From Streptomyces kronopolitis (GTDB taxonomy: Bacteria; Actinomycetota; Actinomycetes; Streptomycetales; Streptomycetaceae): a stretch of 64,000 bases of DNA. Shown here in pieces: positions 8,746-17,311 of this stretch. The translations under genes and the position numbers were made by a program. The DNA is taken from assembly GCF_014646275.1 (NCBI RefSeq), contig NZ_BMND01000001.1, positions 1-64,000 of the forward strand, written 5' to 3'. Every line of letters begins with the position of its first letter. The first letter of the stretch is position 1. The notes under the pieces are model-generated. The model made no database searches. It was not told the DNA's origin and saw nothing but the letters and a program-made list of their open reading frames with translations.

Positions 8746-9384
8746 ATTCTCATTGCAGGAGGGCTTGCCGTCCCCCTCGCCGAACTCATCTTCATCAGCG
8801 GGCGGGTCGGGCATCTGCCAGGTCGCTACGACGAGCGGCAGGAGGACGTGGGTCACCAGCAGGGCGAAGAGGATGAGGAACAGCGCGGCGCCCGGGATCT
8901 GCGAGTCCCGGCCTTCCCTGTCGGCGGACATGGTCACGGCCATAACGAGGACCATCACCACAGTCGTGCATCGGTGCGCGGTCGAGAACGCACGGAGCCG
9001 ACCGGCCAGTTCCCGTTCGTCGAGTTCCTGCTCGCGCCTGGAGATCATTCCGCGGGTGGTCGCGATGAGCCGGCCGGCCAGCGGGACGCCCGCTACCAGC
9101 AGAACGCCGAGGATCACGAAGTTGACGATCATCGCCGTGTCGCTCGGGGCCAGGATCCATGAAACGGCGGCGTCCACCCAGAGCAACCCCAGGCACGAGC
9201 CCCCCGCAACCGCCAATGCACGGCGAGGGCGTCGGCTGGCGTAGCGGGCGGACATACGCTCCAGTTCCGGGTTCAGGGCACTCAGGCGCTTTGCGCGTCT
9301 GAGTTGCGACTTCGCCCGGCGCTCGCTCCACCAGGAGGGACGGGCGGAGTGGCGGTCGTTCGCCGACCTCTCTTCATACGTCAT
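8737..9384 (-). CDS. Small multipass membrane protein, function unknown
   Basis: A 215-aa protein with a basic, Arg-rich N-terminus (about residues 1-55), four predicted membrane segments in two hairpins (about 58-105 and 140-185), a charged linker (MISRREQELDEREL) between the hairpins, and an acidic tail (PPADEDEFGEGDG). Start ATG 9384 overlaps the stop of the upstream HTH gene (ATGA), so the two are co-translated. Pairing of an Xre-type regulator with a membrane protein of this form is seen in many actinobacteria. I do not recognise a function. Its 3' end abuts the IS630 remnant, so the C-terminus could be altered by that insertion. Confidence 0.7.
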   Translation of the reverse strand: MTYEERSANDRHSARPSWWSERRAKSQLRRAKRLSALNPELERMSARYASRRPRRALAVAGGSCLGLLWVDAAVSWILAPSDTAMIVNFVILGVLLVAGVPLAGRLIATTRGMISRREQELDERELAGRLRAFSTAHRCTTVVMVLVMAVTMSADREGRDSQIPGAALFLILFALLVTHVLLPLVVATWQMPDPPADEDEFGEGDGKPSCNENVS

Positions 9385-9635
9385 GGCTTGCTTCCGATCC
9401 GGGGGAAGGGTGTGAGGGAGAAGAGCACCTCAACCGGGACCTCGAAGTGTGCGGCGATGCGCAGCGCCAGGTGAAGGCTGGGACTGTACTCACCGCGCTC
9501 GAGATAGCCGATGGTCTGGTAGTGGACGCCCAGGGCGGCGGCCAAGTCGCGGCGCGAGATACCGCGCTCGGCCCGCAGCATCGGGATCCGGTTGTAGACG
9601 TTCCCTTCGTCCTTGCCCTGATTGCCAGCGGGCAT
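9381..9635 (-). CDS. Xre-family helix-turn-helix regulator
   Basis: An 84-aa protein with a single HTH domain: RAERGISRRDLAAALGVHY, then QTIGYLERGEYSPSLHLALR and the VPVEVLF ending typical of the short YozG/PhdR-like family. It lacks a ligand domain. The start codon ATG 9635 overlaps the stop of a tiny upstream ORF (TGATG), and its own stop overlaps the membrane-protein start (ATGA). The three reading frames are therefore chained by overlaps and probably translated from one ribosome-entry site. Probably an autoregulator of this small operon. Confidence 0.85.
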   Translation of the reverse strand: MPAGNQGKDEGNVYNRIPMLRAERGISRRDLAAALGVHYQTIGYLERGEYSPSLHLALRIAAHFEVPVEVLFSLTPFPRIGSKP

Positions 9636-9682
9636 CAGGCGTCACCCAAGGCAGCCGGGTGCCGCGCGGCCGTGTCATCCAT
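9635..9682 (-). CDS. 15-aa leader ORF translationally coupled to the HTH gene
   Basis: Predicted peptide MDDTAARHPAALGDA. ATG 9682 follows a near-consensus ribosome-binding site (AAGGAG) at ideal spacing, the only strong one in front of this operon. Its TGA overlaps the HTH start as TGATG. The HTH gene has no good Shine-Dalgarno of its own, so this short frame probably serves for coupling. Alternatively the peptide itself could matter; nothing in it suggests a function. Confidence 0.55.
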   Translation of the reverse strand: MDDTAARHPAALGDA

Positions 9683-10053
9683 GTGCTTCTCCTTATATGT
9701 GAAGCATGATGCCTCTTAGTGCCTCTAGGGTCATTGATAGCAGTTCTACTACACGATTGGTAGGCCCGCAGCAGCAGTGCCCTGGCGGGATCGACCCGTG
9801 CGGTGCACGCAGAAGCATGAGCAGGTGTCACGGTGGGTGCGGCCGCGTCCGAGTGCTTCTTGATGCACGAGTGCGCAAGGTGTCGACAGGGCGAATGTTG
9901 CCTGATTCGGCAGTAGCGGTGACGCTTCGGCGCTTCCCGTCGAATGCCGGGGCGAGCCGCAGCCCCGCATCCCGCCGGGTTGTGACCCATGACAGCCCAC
10001 TCTGTGGCTCAGCACCATGAATCCGAGCCGGTGGCGCCGTCACAATCGCCTTC
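9683..10053. other. Divergent intergenic region
   Basis: Separates the minus-strand leader/HTH/membrane operon from the alkylsulfatase gene. It contains a direct repeat TGCCTCT at 9710-9716 and 9720-9726 (10-bp period, same face of the helix), 28-45 bases upstream of the leader ORF start and next to the A/T-rich TTATATGTGAAG stretch. This is a likely promoter/operator for the HTH operon. The rest, to 10053, holds no gene I can support. Confidence 0.45.
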
Positions 10054-11922
10054 ATGAATGACCTCGACTGGGACGATGAGCAGGACTTTGCCGATGTCGA
10101 CCGTGGGTTCATCGGGCGTCTCGAACCCTGTGTCATCCGGGATGCCGAAGGGCGTGTCGTCTGGGACAACGATGCGTATGGGTTTCTGGAGGAGGAGTGC
10201 CCACCGACGGCCAATCCCTCGCTGTGGCGGCAGAGTCGGCTGGTGGCGCGGCAGGGGCTCTATGAGGTGGTGCCGGGGATCTACCAGGTGCGTGGGCTGG
10301 ACATCTCGCACGTCACGTTCGTCGAGGGCGAGCGGGGTGTTCTCGTCATCGATCCGCTGATCAGCAGCGAGGTGGCGGGGGCCGCGCTGGCGCTGTATCG
10401 CGCGCACCGGGGGCCGCGGCCGGTGACCGCGGTTCTCTACAGCCATTCGCACCTCGACCACTTCGGCGGGGTGCGCGGGGTGGTCGACGACGCGGAGGTG
10501 GCCGCCGGGCGGGTTCCGGTGATCGCTCCGGCGGGCTTTCTCGCGCACGCGGTGAGTGAGAACGTCTTCACCGGTCCGGCGATGGTGCGCCGGGCCGGTT
10601 ACATGTATGGCACCGCGCTGCCCAAGGGGCCGGCCGGTCAGATCGGTTGCGGATTGGGGCAGACCACGTCGACCGGGTCCGTCGGTCTGATCGCCCCCAC
10701 TCTGGACGTCACCGAGACCGGTCAGGAGGAGGTGATCGACGGGGTGCGGATGGTCTTCCAGTTGACGCCCGGGACCGAGGCGCCGGCCGAGATGAACTTC
10801 CACTTCCCCGAGTTGCGGGCGCTGTGCGTGGCCGAGAACGCCTGCCACACCCTGCACAACGTTCTCACGCTGCGCGGCGCGCTGGTGCGGGATCCCAGTG
10901 CCTGGGCCCGGTATCTCACCGAGACGCTCCGGCTGTTCGGCGATTCCAGCGAGGTGGTGTTCGCCTCCCACCATTGGCCGACGTGGGGGCAGGAGCGCGC
11001 GGTCCGCTTCCTGGAGGAGCAGCGTGATGCCTACGCCTACCTGCACGACCAGTCTGTGCGGCTGATCAACGCCGGGCTCACCGGTGCCGAGATAGCCGAG
11101 GAGCTGCGCTTTCCGCCCGCCCTGGAACGTGCCTGGCACGCCCGCGGCTACTACGGCACCCTCAGCCACAACGCCAAGGCCGTGTATCAGCGTTACATGG
11201 GCTGGTTCGACGGGAACCCGGCCCATCTGTGGCAGCATCCGCCGGTGGCCGCGGCCCGGCGCTACGTGGAGTTCATGGGCGGTGCCGACGCCGTGGTGGC
11301 CAAGGCCCGGAAGGCGTACGAGGCCGGGGATCTGCGGTGGGTGGCCGAGGTGGTCAACCATGTCGTCTTCGCCGAACCGGGGCATGACGGGGCCCGTGCG
11401 CTGCAGGCCGAGGCGTTCGAACGGCTGGGCCGGGCCGCCGAGTCCGGGCCCTGGCGCAACTTCTACCTCACGGGCGCCGCGGAGTTGCGCGGCCCCGTCG
11501 CCGGCACCCCCGCGCACCCCGCGCCCGATGTCCTCGCCGCCCTCACCGCCGAGCAGATCTTCCAGTCCATGGCCGTCCGCCTCAACGGGCCCCGGGCCGG
11601 CGACCGGCGCCTCCTCCTGCGCTGGGAGATCGGGTCCGCGCCCGTCGGCGACGAACCGGCCCCGGCCCCGGAGATCTGGAGCCTGTTGCTGTCCAACGGG
11701 GCGCTCACCCCCATGCCCGGCGACGCGCCCCGGGGAGAACTCCCGCACGCCACGCTGTACTTGACGCGCAGCACCCTGAACGCGGTGCTCAGCGGCGCCA
11801 GCACCTTCCTCGACGAGATCACCGCCGGCACGGTCACCCTCGACGGCGACCCCGAGGCCCTGCTCACCTTCGGGACCCTGCTGGACAAGCCCGACCGGCA
11901 CTTCCCGATCGTCACGCCGTGA
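10054..11922 (+). CDS. SdsA-type alkyl/aryl-sulfatase (metallo-beta-lactamase fold)
   Basis: A 622-aa protein of the SdsA1/Pseudomonas alkylsulfatase family that hydrolyses long-chain alkyl sulfate esters to alcohol and sulfate. The MBL domain has SHSHLDHFGG (HxHxDH, binuclear zinc) at about residue 130, a second ligand set in AENACHTLHN at about 270, and the conserved SHHWPTWG. A helical dimerisation domain follows (about 360-490), then an SCP2-like C-terminal domain (about 500-622). Length and order match the family. There is no Sec signal, unlike some secreted relatives, so it is probably cytoplasmic. It stands alone, convergent with a PucR-type regulator. Confidence 0.88.
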   Translation: MNDLDWDDEQDFADVDRGFIGRLEPCVIRDAEGRVVWDNDAYGFLEEECPPTANPSLWRQSRLVARQGLYEVVPGIYQVRGLDISHVTFVEGERGVLVIDPLISSEVAGAALALYRAHRGPRPVTAVLYSHSHLDHFGGVRGVVDDAEVAAGRVPVIAPAGFLAHAVSENVFTGPAMVRRAGYMYGTALPKGPAGQIGCGLGQTTSTGSVGLIAPTLDVTETGQEEVIDGVRMVFQLTPGTEAPAEMNFHFPELRALCVAENACHTLHNVLTLRGALVRDPSAWARYLTETLRLFGDSSEVVFASHHWPTWGQERAVRFLEEQRDAYAYLHDQSVRLINAGLTGAEIAEELRFPPALERAWHARGYYGTLSHNAKAVYQRYMGWFDGNPAHLWQHPPVAAARRYVEFMGGADAVVAKARKAYEAGDLRWVAEVVNHVVFAEPGHDGARALQAEAFERLGRAAESGPWRNFYLTGAAELRGPVAGTPAHPAPDVLAALTAEQIFQSMAVRLNGPRAGDRRLLLRWEIGSAPVGDEPAPAPEIWSLLLSNGALTPMPGDAPRGELPHATLYLTRSTLNAVLSGASTFLDEITAGTVTLDGDPEALLTFGTLLDKPDRHFPIVTP

Positions 11923-11940
11923 CCGCGGGCGGGCGCGGGG

Positions 11941-13179
11941 TCAGGCCGGATCGTCCTCGTCCCCCGCGTCCCGCAGCAGCAGCGCCGCCAGTGCCAGGGC
12001 CGTGCCCCGGGGTGTGGTGAGGTCGAGTCCGGTGAGGGTGGCGAGGCGGGCGAGGCGGTTGTCGACGGTGTTGGGGTGGAGGGTCAGCAGCCGGGCCGTG
12101 GCGCGGCGGTCCTGTGCCTGTTCCAGATGGGTGCGGAGGGTGTCGAGGAGGTCGGGCCGGTCGGCGACCGGATCGAGCAGGGCGGCGATCCGGTCGCTGC
12201 CGGCGCTGGGGCGGGACAGCTGGTATTCGAGCAGGACGTCCTCCAGCCGGTGCAGCCCGGCCGGACGGCCGCAGGCGCGGGCCACCCGGACGATCTGTGC
12301 GGCGGTCCGCGCCGCCTCGGGGAGCTGCCCGGCCCGTTCGACGGGGACGGCGGCGAGCCGTACGCCCGGGCCGGCGGCCTCGGCGAGCCGCCCGGCGAGG
12401 TCCGCCGGCGGCTGCGCCGGGCCGGGCACGACCGCCCGGCCACCGGCGCCGTCGAGCAGGGTGTACACCTCCCGGCCGAACGCCCCGTCCAGCGCCGTCT
12501 GGAGCCGTCGGACGACCCGCCGTGCGGCGACCGGGGCCCGCGGTCCGTCCGGCAGGCGCACGGCCAGCACCAGCGACGGTCCCGCGAGCGGGCTGCCGGC
12601 CGCCGGGGCCGTGGTGCCGGCCAGCAGGCCGCGGACCAGGGCGCGGCGCTCCGCGCGCCGTTCGGCCGCCAGGGCCGCCCGCTCGTCGAGGTAGGTCTCG
12701 GTGACCGCGCTCACCACCCGCTGTTCGGCGCCGAGCAGATAGCCGGCCAGCTCGACCAGCGCGGCCTCCTCGCCGGGCCGGGCGGCCTCCCGCAGCGCCT
12801 GCCACAGCACCCGCGCTCCCACGCAGTGGGTGTCCAGCAGCAGCCGCAGCGGCATGCCCTCCTCGGCCCGCTGGGCGGCGCGTTCGCGGAAGAATCCGGT
12901 GTCGTCGGGGCCGGTCCGCGGATCGTGCACCACCCGTTCCAGGAACAGCCGCAGCCCGTGCCGGGCGGTCGCCGCGATCTCCACGTCCTTGACCTCGGCG
13001 GGGAGTTCGGCATAGCCGTGCAGCTGCGCGAAGGCGTCCCGGGACATCAGCCGGGCCAGCTCGTTCACCCGGGGCACGCAGCGGGCGGCGAGCGACCGGG
13101 CCGCCTCGGACACGTCGGGGACCGGCGCCCGCGGGTCCGCCGCGGGGGAGGGGAGTGCCGTGCCCGTGTCCGCTGTCAT
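11941..13179 (-). CDS. PucR-family transcriptional regulator
   Basis: A 412-aa protein. The start ATG 13179 is preceded by GGGAGGCGG; an in-frame start 11 codons upstream lacks one. The C-terminus is the PucR HTH_30 domain (ATARLLTLHPNTVDNRLARL, about 360-400). The middle holds a degenerate GGDEF-like region (LVLAVRLPDG to LAAVPVERAG), and the N-terminal 180 residues are the helical sensory part of this class. The target is unknown. It converges with the sulfatase (18-base gap) and is divergent from the metallophore-uptake operon, which starts 231 bases away, so it is a reasonable candidate to control either side. Confidence 0.82.
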   Translation of the reverse strand: MTADTGTALPSPAADPRAPVPDVSEAARSLAARCVPRVNELARLMSRDAFAQLHGYAELPAEVKDVEIAATARHGLRLFLERVVHDPRTGPDDTGFFRERAAQRAEEGMPLRLLLDTHCVGARVLWQALREAARPGEEAALVELAGYLLGAEQRVVSAVTETYLDERAALAAERRAERRALVRGLLAGTTAPAAGSPLAGPSLVLAVRLPDGPRAPVAARRVVRRLQTALDGAFGREVYTLLDGAGGRAVVPGPAQPPADLAGRLAEAAGPGVRLAAVPVERAGQLPEAARTAAQIVRVARACGRPAGLHRLEDVLLEYQLSRPSAGSDRIAALLDPVADRPDLLDTLRTHLEQAQDRRATARLLTLHPNTVDNRLARLATLTGLDLTTPRGTALALAALLLRDAGDEDDPA

Positions 13180-13410
13180 CGACCGCCTCCCGGTGCCGTG
13201 GTGAGGCGTCACCCTAGTCCGCCCCGGGGGCGGTGGCGACCGCGGATCCCGGCGCCCCGGGTGGGAAATCCGGAAAAGACGCCCGCTGCCCCGGAACCGC
13301 CCCCGCCGTCGGGCCGACTATCTGTGCCGGGTCGTGTCCGCGGCCCACCGGTCGCTGCGCGGCGGGTGAGAAGGCCGGTGCGCCGGCCGGTGAGCACAGG
13401 GAGAAGAGCC

Positions 13411-14475
13411 ATGCGTCCTGGGAAGTTGTGCGGTATCGCGGTGGTCGTCGCGCTGGGCGCCACCGCGTGCGGCGGCAGCGGCGGGGGAGGAGCGGGGTCG
13501 GACAAGGCCGCCTCCGGGACCGGCTTTCCCGTGAAGGTCGCCGACTGCAAGGGCTCCGTCACCTTCCCGTCCGCACCGCGCAAGATCGTCACCAGCAACG
13601 CCGCCGCCCTGGAGATGCTGCTGCGGCTGGGCGCCGGCGACCGGGTCATCGGGACCGGGTTCCCGCCCGGCAAGGGGACGCTGCCGGGCGCGCTGGACCG
13701 GGCGGCCCAGAAGGTGCCGGTCCTGGGCAAGTCCGTGATCCCCAAGGAGAAGCTGCTCGGTTCGGGCGCCGATCTGTACGTCGACACCTTCGGCGCGATG
13801 GACATGATGGGCGGCGGCGGTGACGCGCCGACCGAGGAGGAGTACACGGCGGCCGGCATCAAGCACCTCCATCTGACCTCCACCGCCTGCGCGCCGACCG
13901 CCGCCAAGGCGACGACGGACCTGTCCGGCGTGGAGAACGACCTGCGGCGGCTGGGCGCGGTGACCGGCACCGGCAAGCGGGCCGACGCGCTGGTGGCGGG
14001 GATGCGGGCGAAGGTCGGCGCCGTGCAGAAGGCGGTCGGCGGCCTCGCCCCCGGCAAGCGGCCCACGTACTTCTTCTTCGACTACGACGCGGGCACCAAG
14101 CAGCCGGTCGCCGTCTGCCGCAAGCAGGTCGCCAACGCCGTCATCGGCCAGGCCGGGGCGCGCAACGTCTTCGACGGCTGCGACGGGGACTTCAAGCAGG
14201 TCTCCTGGGAGGACTTGGTCGCCAAGAACCCGGACTGGATCCAGCTGGGGGTGCGCGACCGGGGCAGTGCGGCGGCCAACGCCAAGGCCTTCGACGAGGC
14301 CGCCGCGTTCCTGAAGTCCTTCCCCGCCACCAAGGACCTCGCGGCGGTGCGCAACGGCAAGTTCCTGCGGATCGGCTCGGAGCGGACCACGATCGCCGGG
14401 GTCGGCAACGCGGACACCGTCGAGGAGATCGCGCACACCGTCCACGCCGACCGCTTCAAGGCGGCGCGGCAGTGA
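13411..14475 (+). CDS. Metallophore/cobalamin-type ABC transporter substrate-binding lipoprotein
   Basis: A 354-aa BtuF/FecB-fold binding protein. Signal peptide with a lipobox ending in ATAC and lipidated Cys20; a Gly/Ser linker follows. Conserved regions are KIVTSNAAALEMLLRLGAGD, then VLGKSVIPKEKLLGSGADLY and the C-terminal FDEAAAFLKSFPATKDLAAV. It should capture a chelated metal or corrinoid outside the membrane. Unusual are an exposed Met/Gly segment (AMDMMGGGGD, about residue 130) and two or more Cys (TACAP, CRKQ, GCDGD) outside the signal, compatible with metal or thiolate contacts. ATG 13411 has AGGGAGAAG upstream. The GTG of the permease overlaps its stop. The ligand is not known. Confidence 0.85.
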   Translation: MRPGKLCGIAVVVALGATACGGSGGGGAGSDKAASGTGFPVKVADCKGSVTFPSAPRKIVTSNAAALEMLLRLGAGDRVIGTGFPPGKGTLPGALDRAAQKVPVLGKSVIPKEKLLGSGADLYVDTFGAMDMMGGGGDAPTEEEYTAAGIKHLHLTSTACAPTAAKATTDLSGVENDLRRLGAVTGTGKRADALVAGMRAKVGAVQKAVGGLAPGKRPTYFFFDYDAGTKQPVAVCRKQVANAVIGQAGARNVFDGCDGDFKQVSWEDLVAKNPDWIQLGVRDRGSAAANAKAFDEAAAFLKSFPATKDLAAVRNGKFLRIGSERTTIAGVGNADTVEEIAHTVHADRFKAARQ

Positions 14476-15560
14476 CGCGGACGGCCGTGGACCCGTGCAC
14501 CACCGCGGCGCCGGAGGAGGATCCCGCCGCGCGCCGCACCCCGCGCGCCGGACTGCTCGCCGCCGGGCTCGGCATCGCCCTGGTGGCGGCGTTGACCGCG
14601 GCGGTCTGCCTGGGGTCCACCGACATCGCGCCCGGCCACGTCTGGTCGGTGGTGCTGCGGCGGCTCGGGGGCGCGGCGGCCCGGGCGGGGACCGACGACC
14701 TGATCGTGTGGCAACTGCGGGTGCCGCGGGCGCTGTTGGCGGCGCTGGTCGGTGCGGGCCTCGGGCTGGTGGGGACGGCGACCCAGGCGATGGTGCGCAA
14801 TCCGCTGGCGGACCCCTATCTGCTGGGCATCTCCAACGGTGCCTCGCTCGGCGCGGTCGCCGCCATCGTGCTGGGCGTCTCGGCCGACTCCCTCCTGGGG
14901 CTGGGGCTCTCGGCGGCCGCGTTCGCCGGTGCGCTGGTCTCGTTCGCGCTGGTGTGGTGCATCGCCCGGCGGGGCGGCGGCTTCTCGCCGCTGCGGCTGG
15001 TGCTGGCCGGGGTGGGCATCGGGCAGTTCCTCTCCGGCTTCACCAGCTATCTGGTGTTGCAGGCCGGCGATGAACAGCAGACCCGCAGCGTGCTGTTCTG
15101 GCTGATGGGCAGCCTGGGCGGGGCTACCTGGAGCGTCCTGTGGCTGCCGGCGGCCGCCGTCGCCGCCGGGCTGCTGGCCCTCCAGGCGCGGGCCCGTGCC
15201 ATGAACGCGCTGATCATGGGTGACGAGACCGCGGCCGGGGTGGGCGTGGACGTCACCCGGCTGCGCAGGGAGCTGTTCGCGGTGACCGGGTTGCTGACCG
15301 GCGTGCTGGTCGCGGTCTCCGGCGCGATCGGCTTCGTGGGCCTGATGGTGCCGCACTTGTGCCGGCTGGTCGTCGGCGGCGACCACCGCCGGCTGCTGCC
15401 GCTGTCCGCGCTGACCGGCGCGCTGCTGATGGTGGTCGTGGACCTGGTGTGCCGCACGGCCATGGACAGCCAGGAGCTGCCGGTGGGCGTCGTCACCGCG
15501 ATGATCGGGGCGCCCGTCCTGCTCTTCCTGCTGGACCGGCGGATGGAGGCGGGCGCATGA
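14472..15560 (+). CDS. FecCD/BtuC-type ABC transporter permease
   Basis: A 362-aa integral membrane protein with about ten segments and the diagnostic FecCD motifs: LRVPRALLAALVGAGLGLVG, NPLADPYLLGISNGASLGAV near the first third, and GFVGLMVPHLCRLVVG with DLVCRT near the end. It is the channel subunit of a metallophore or vitamin B12 importer. GTG 14472 overlaps the binding-protein stop and its own stop overlaps the ATPase start (ATGA), giving a strict three-gene operon. Only one permease gene is present, so it should act as a homodimer. Confidence 0.9.
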   Translation: MTRTAVDPCTTAAPEEDPAARRTPRAGLLAAGLGIALVAALTAAVCLGSTDIAPGHVWSVVLRRLGGAAARAGTDDLIVWQLRVPRALLAALVGAGLGLVGTATQAMVRNPLADPYLLGISNGASLGAVAAIVLGVSADSLLGLGLSAAAFAGALVSFALVWCIARRGGGFSPLRLVLAGVGIGQFLSGFTSYLVLQAGDEQQTRSVLFWLMGSLGGATWSVLWLPAAAVAAGLLALQARARAMNALIMGDETAAGVGVDVTRLRRELFAVTGLLTGVLVAVSGAIGFVGLMVPHLCRLVVGGDHRRLLPLSALTGALLMVVVDLVCRTAMDSQELPVGVVTAMIGAPVLLFLLDRRMEAGA

Positions 15561-16345
15561 CCGTCGAGATCGAGGATCTGCACGTCGGCTACGCCGGCCG
15601 CGATGTCGTCGCCGGGGTGCGCCTGATGGCGGCCGCCGGCGAGATCGCCGGGCTGGTCGGGCCGAACGGCAGCGGCAAGTCCACCGTGCTGCGGACCGTC
15701 TACCGCCATCTGCGGCCCACCGCGGGACGGGTGCTGCTCGCGGGGTGCGACCTGCGCACCCTGACACCGGGGCAGACCGCACGGCAGGTCGCCGCGCTGC
15801 CGCAGGAGCGCGGCAGCGACTTCGAGCTGACCGTGCGCGAAGTGGTGGCGATGGGCCGGACGCCCTACAAGCGGGCCTTCGCGGGCGAGGACCGCGCCGA
15901 CCGGGAGAGCGTGGCCGGCGCCCTGGCCGCCGTCGGGATGGCCGGGCAGGGCGCCCGCCGGTTCTCCGCCCTGTCCGGGGGTGAGCGCCAACGGGTGCTG
16001 CTGGCCCGCGCGTTCGCCCAGGACCCGGACGTGCTGGTGCTGGACGAGCCCACCAACCACCTCGACGTACGGCATCAGGTGGAGCTGCTCGCGCTGCTGC
16101 GGGATCGGCGCCGGACGACACTGATCTCGCTGCACGACCTGAACGCCGCGGCCTCGCTGTGCGACCGGCTGCACGTGCTGCACGGCGGGCGGGTGGTGGC
16201 GTCCGGCACCCCCCGCGAGGTGCTCACCCCGCAGCTGCTGGCCGAGGTGTTCGGGGTGCGGGCCGCGGTCACCGCCCATCCGCTCACCGGCGATCCGCTG
16301 ATCGCCTTCGACCACCGTGAGCCGCTGGCCGCCGGCGGTAGTTGA
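15557..16345 (+). CDS. FepC/BtuD-type ABC transporter ATPase
   Basis: A 262-aa ATPase with Walker A GPNGSGKST, signature ALSGGERQRV, Walker B VLVLDEPTNHLD and switch His in ISLHDLNAA. It matches the FepC subfamily that powers siderophore, heme or B12 import. ATG 15557 lies in an ATGA overlap with the permease. The frame is open further upstream but that part is antisense to permease coding sequence. It ends 18 bases from the oppositely oriented isonitrile synthase, with no strong terminator between them. Confidence 0.92.
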   Translation: MTVEIEDLHVGYAGRDVVAGVRLMAAAGEIAGLVGPNGSGKSTVLRTVYRHLRPTAGRVLLAGCDLRTLTPGQTARQVAALPQERGSDFELTVREVVAMGRTPYKRAFAGEDRADRESVAGALAAVGMAGQGARRFSALSGGERQRVLLARAFAQDPDVLVLDEPTNHLDVRHQVELLALLRDRRRTTLISLHDLNAAASLCDRLHVLHGGRVVASGTPREVLTPQLLAEVFGVRAAVTAHPLTGDPLIAFDHREPLAAGGS

Positions 16346-16363
16346 CGGGCCCGCCCCGCCGCC

Positions 16364-17311
16364 TCACCCGGCGGCGAAGTGGCTCGGCCGCCCCTGGCGC
16401 AGCACGGGGCGGCCGAGCCGCTCGGCGTCCGCGCGGTGCAGCAACTCCCGCCGCCCGTCGGCGTGTTCCAGCACGCACGAGTGCCAGGGCGTCATCCACA
16501 CGTCGGGCGAGTCCAGCAGCCGGATGCCGAACTTCGCCGAGCCCCGCGGCTGCGGATGAATGGACAGCCGGAACGCCCCCGGGTGGTGCGCCGCGATCAG
16601 CTCGCCCCAGGCGTGGCTGCGCTGCATCACACCGTAGGCCCGGCGCCGGGCGCCGCGCTGCCGGGCCGACCGGGTTCCCGCGCCCGGCGCGGAGTCCTCG
16701 AAGAGGAACTTGGTGATGCCCTGGTACAGCCGCCGGGTCGGCTCGTCGCCGCGGGTCCGGGACCGCAGCAGGTCCAGGGGCGGGGCGTAGCGCTCGTGGA
16801 CCAGCGACCTCTTGGCGTCGTGTGACAGCTCCTGCCCGTAGACGTCCCGCAGGTCGAAGACCTCCAGCCGGGTGAGCCCCTCGTCGTGGATCAGGGTGCG
16901 CAGCGCGTCGGCGTAGGCATCGATGTCACGGTCCGGCACCTGGATGAGATCGCTGAAGACATGGCCGTCCGAGCAGATGACCATCCGCGCGCCGGGCGGA
17001 TGGAGCGCGGCGATCCGGGCGCACAGCCCGTCCAGGAAGCGCAGCGCGAGTCGTTCGCCCTCGTCGGGCAGGTGGCCGAGCACCTTGGCCGGGTTGGGGG
17101 ACTTGCACGGGAAGCCCGGCAGGGTGAAGACGATCGGCCGGTCCGCGGCCACCGGGGCGGCGAGTTGCCGCAGCTGCGCGGGGAAGGCGTCGGGGGTGTC
17201 GTCGTGGCCGGTGTCCAGCGTGCGCCGGTGGGGCAGCAGGGTGGCGAGCACCGCCGCGCAGACGGCCTGCACCTCGGTGTGCGCGCCGGGCGGCGCCGGT
17301 ACGGTCAGCAC
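16364..17311 (-). CDS. PvcA/DIT1-family isonitrile (isocyanide) synthase
   Basis: A 315-aa protein if started at GTG 17311, which overlaps the P450 stop; family members are about 300-330 aa. Family hallmarks are TLPGFPCKSPNPAKVLGHLP (about residues 63-82), CSDGHVFSDLIQVPD (about 113-127), ERYAPP and the C-terminal RLSIHPQP and SPDVWMTPWH. PvcA-type enzymes convert the amino group of Tyr or Trp to an isonitrile using ribulose-5-phosphate as carbon donor. The substrate (Tyr or Trp) cannot be read by eye. It is co-transcribed with the P450 just upstream, a common tailoring partner. Family and reaction are secure; product and role are inferred. Confidence 0.88.
   Translation of the reverse strand: MLTVPAPPGAHTEVQAVCAAVLATLLPHRRTLDTGHDDTPDAFPAQLRQLAAPVAADRPIVFTLPGFPCKSPNPAKVLGHLPDEGERLALRFLDGLCARIAALHPPGARMVICSDGHVFSDLIQVPDRDIDAYADALRTLIHDEGLTRLEVFDLRDVYGQELSHDAKRSLVHERYAPPLDLLRSRTRGDEPTRRLYQGITKFLFEDSAPGAGTRSARQRGARRRAYGVMQRSHAWGELIAAHHPGAFRLSIHPQPRGSAKFGIRLLDSPDVWMTPWHSCVLEHADGRRELLHRADAERLGRPVLRQGRPSHFAAG

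Noticed and set aside
12076..13410. N-terminal extension of the substrate-binding protein frame back to 12076
   Set aside because: It is antisense to the PucR gene. The signal peptide and lipobox fix the start at 13411.
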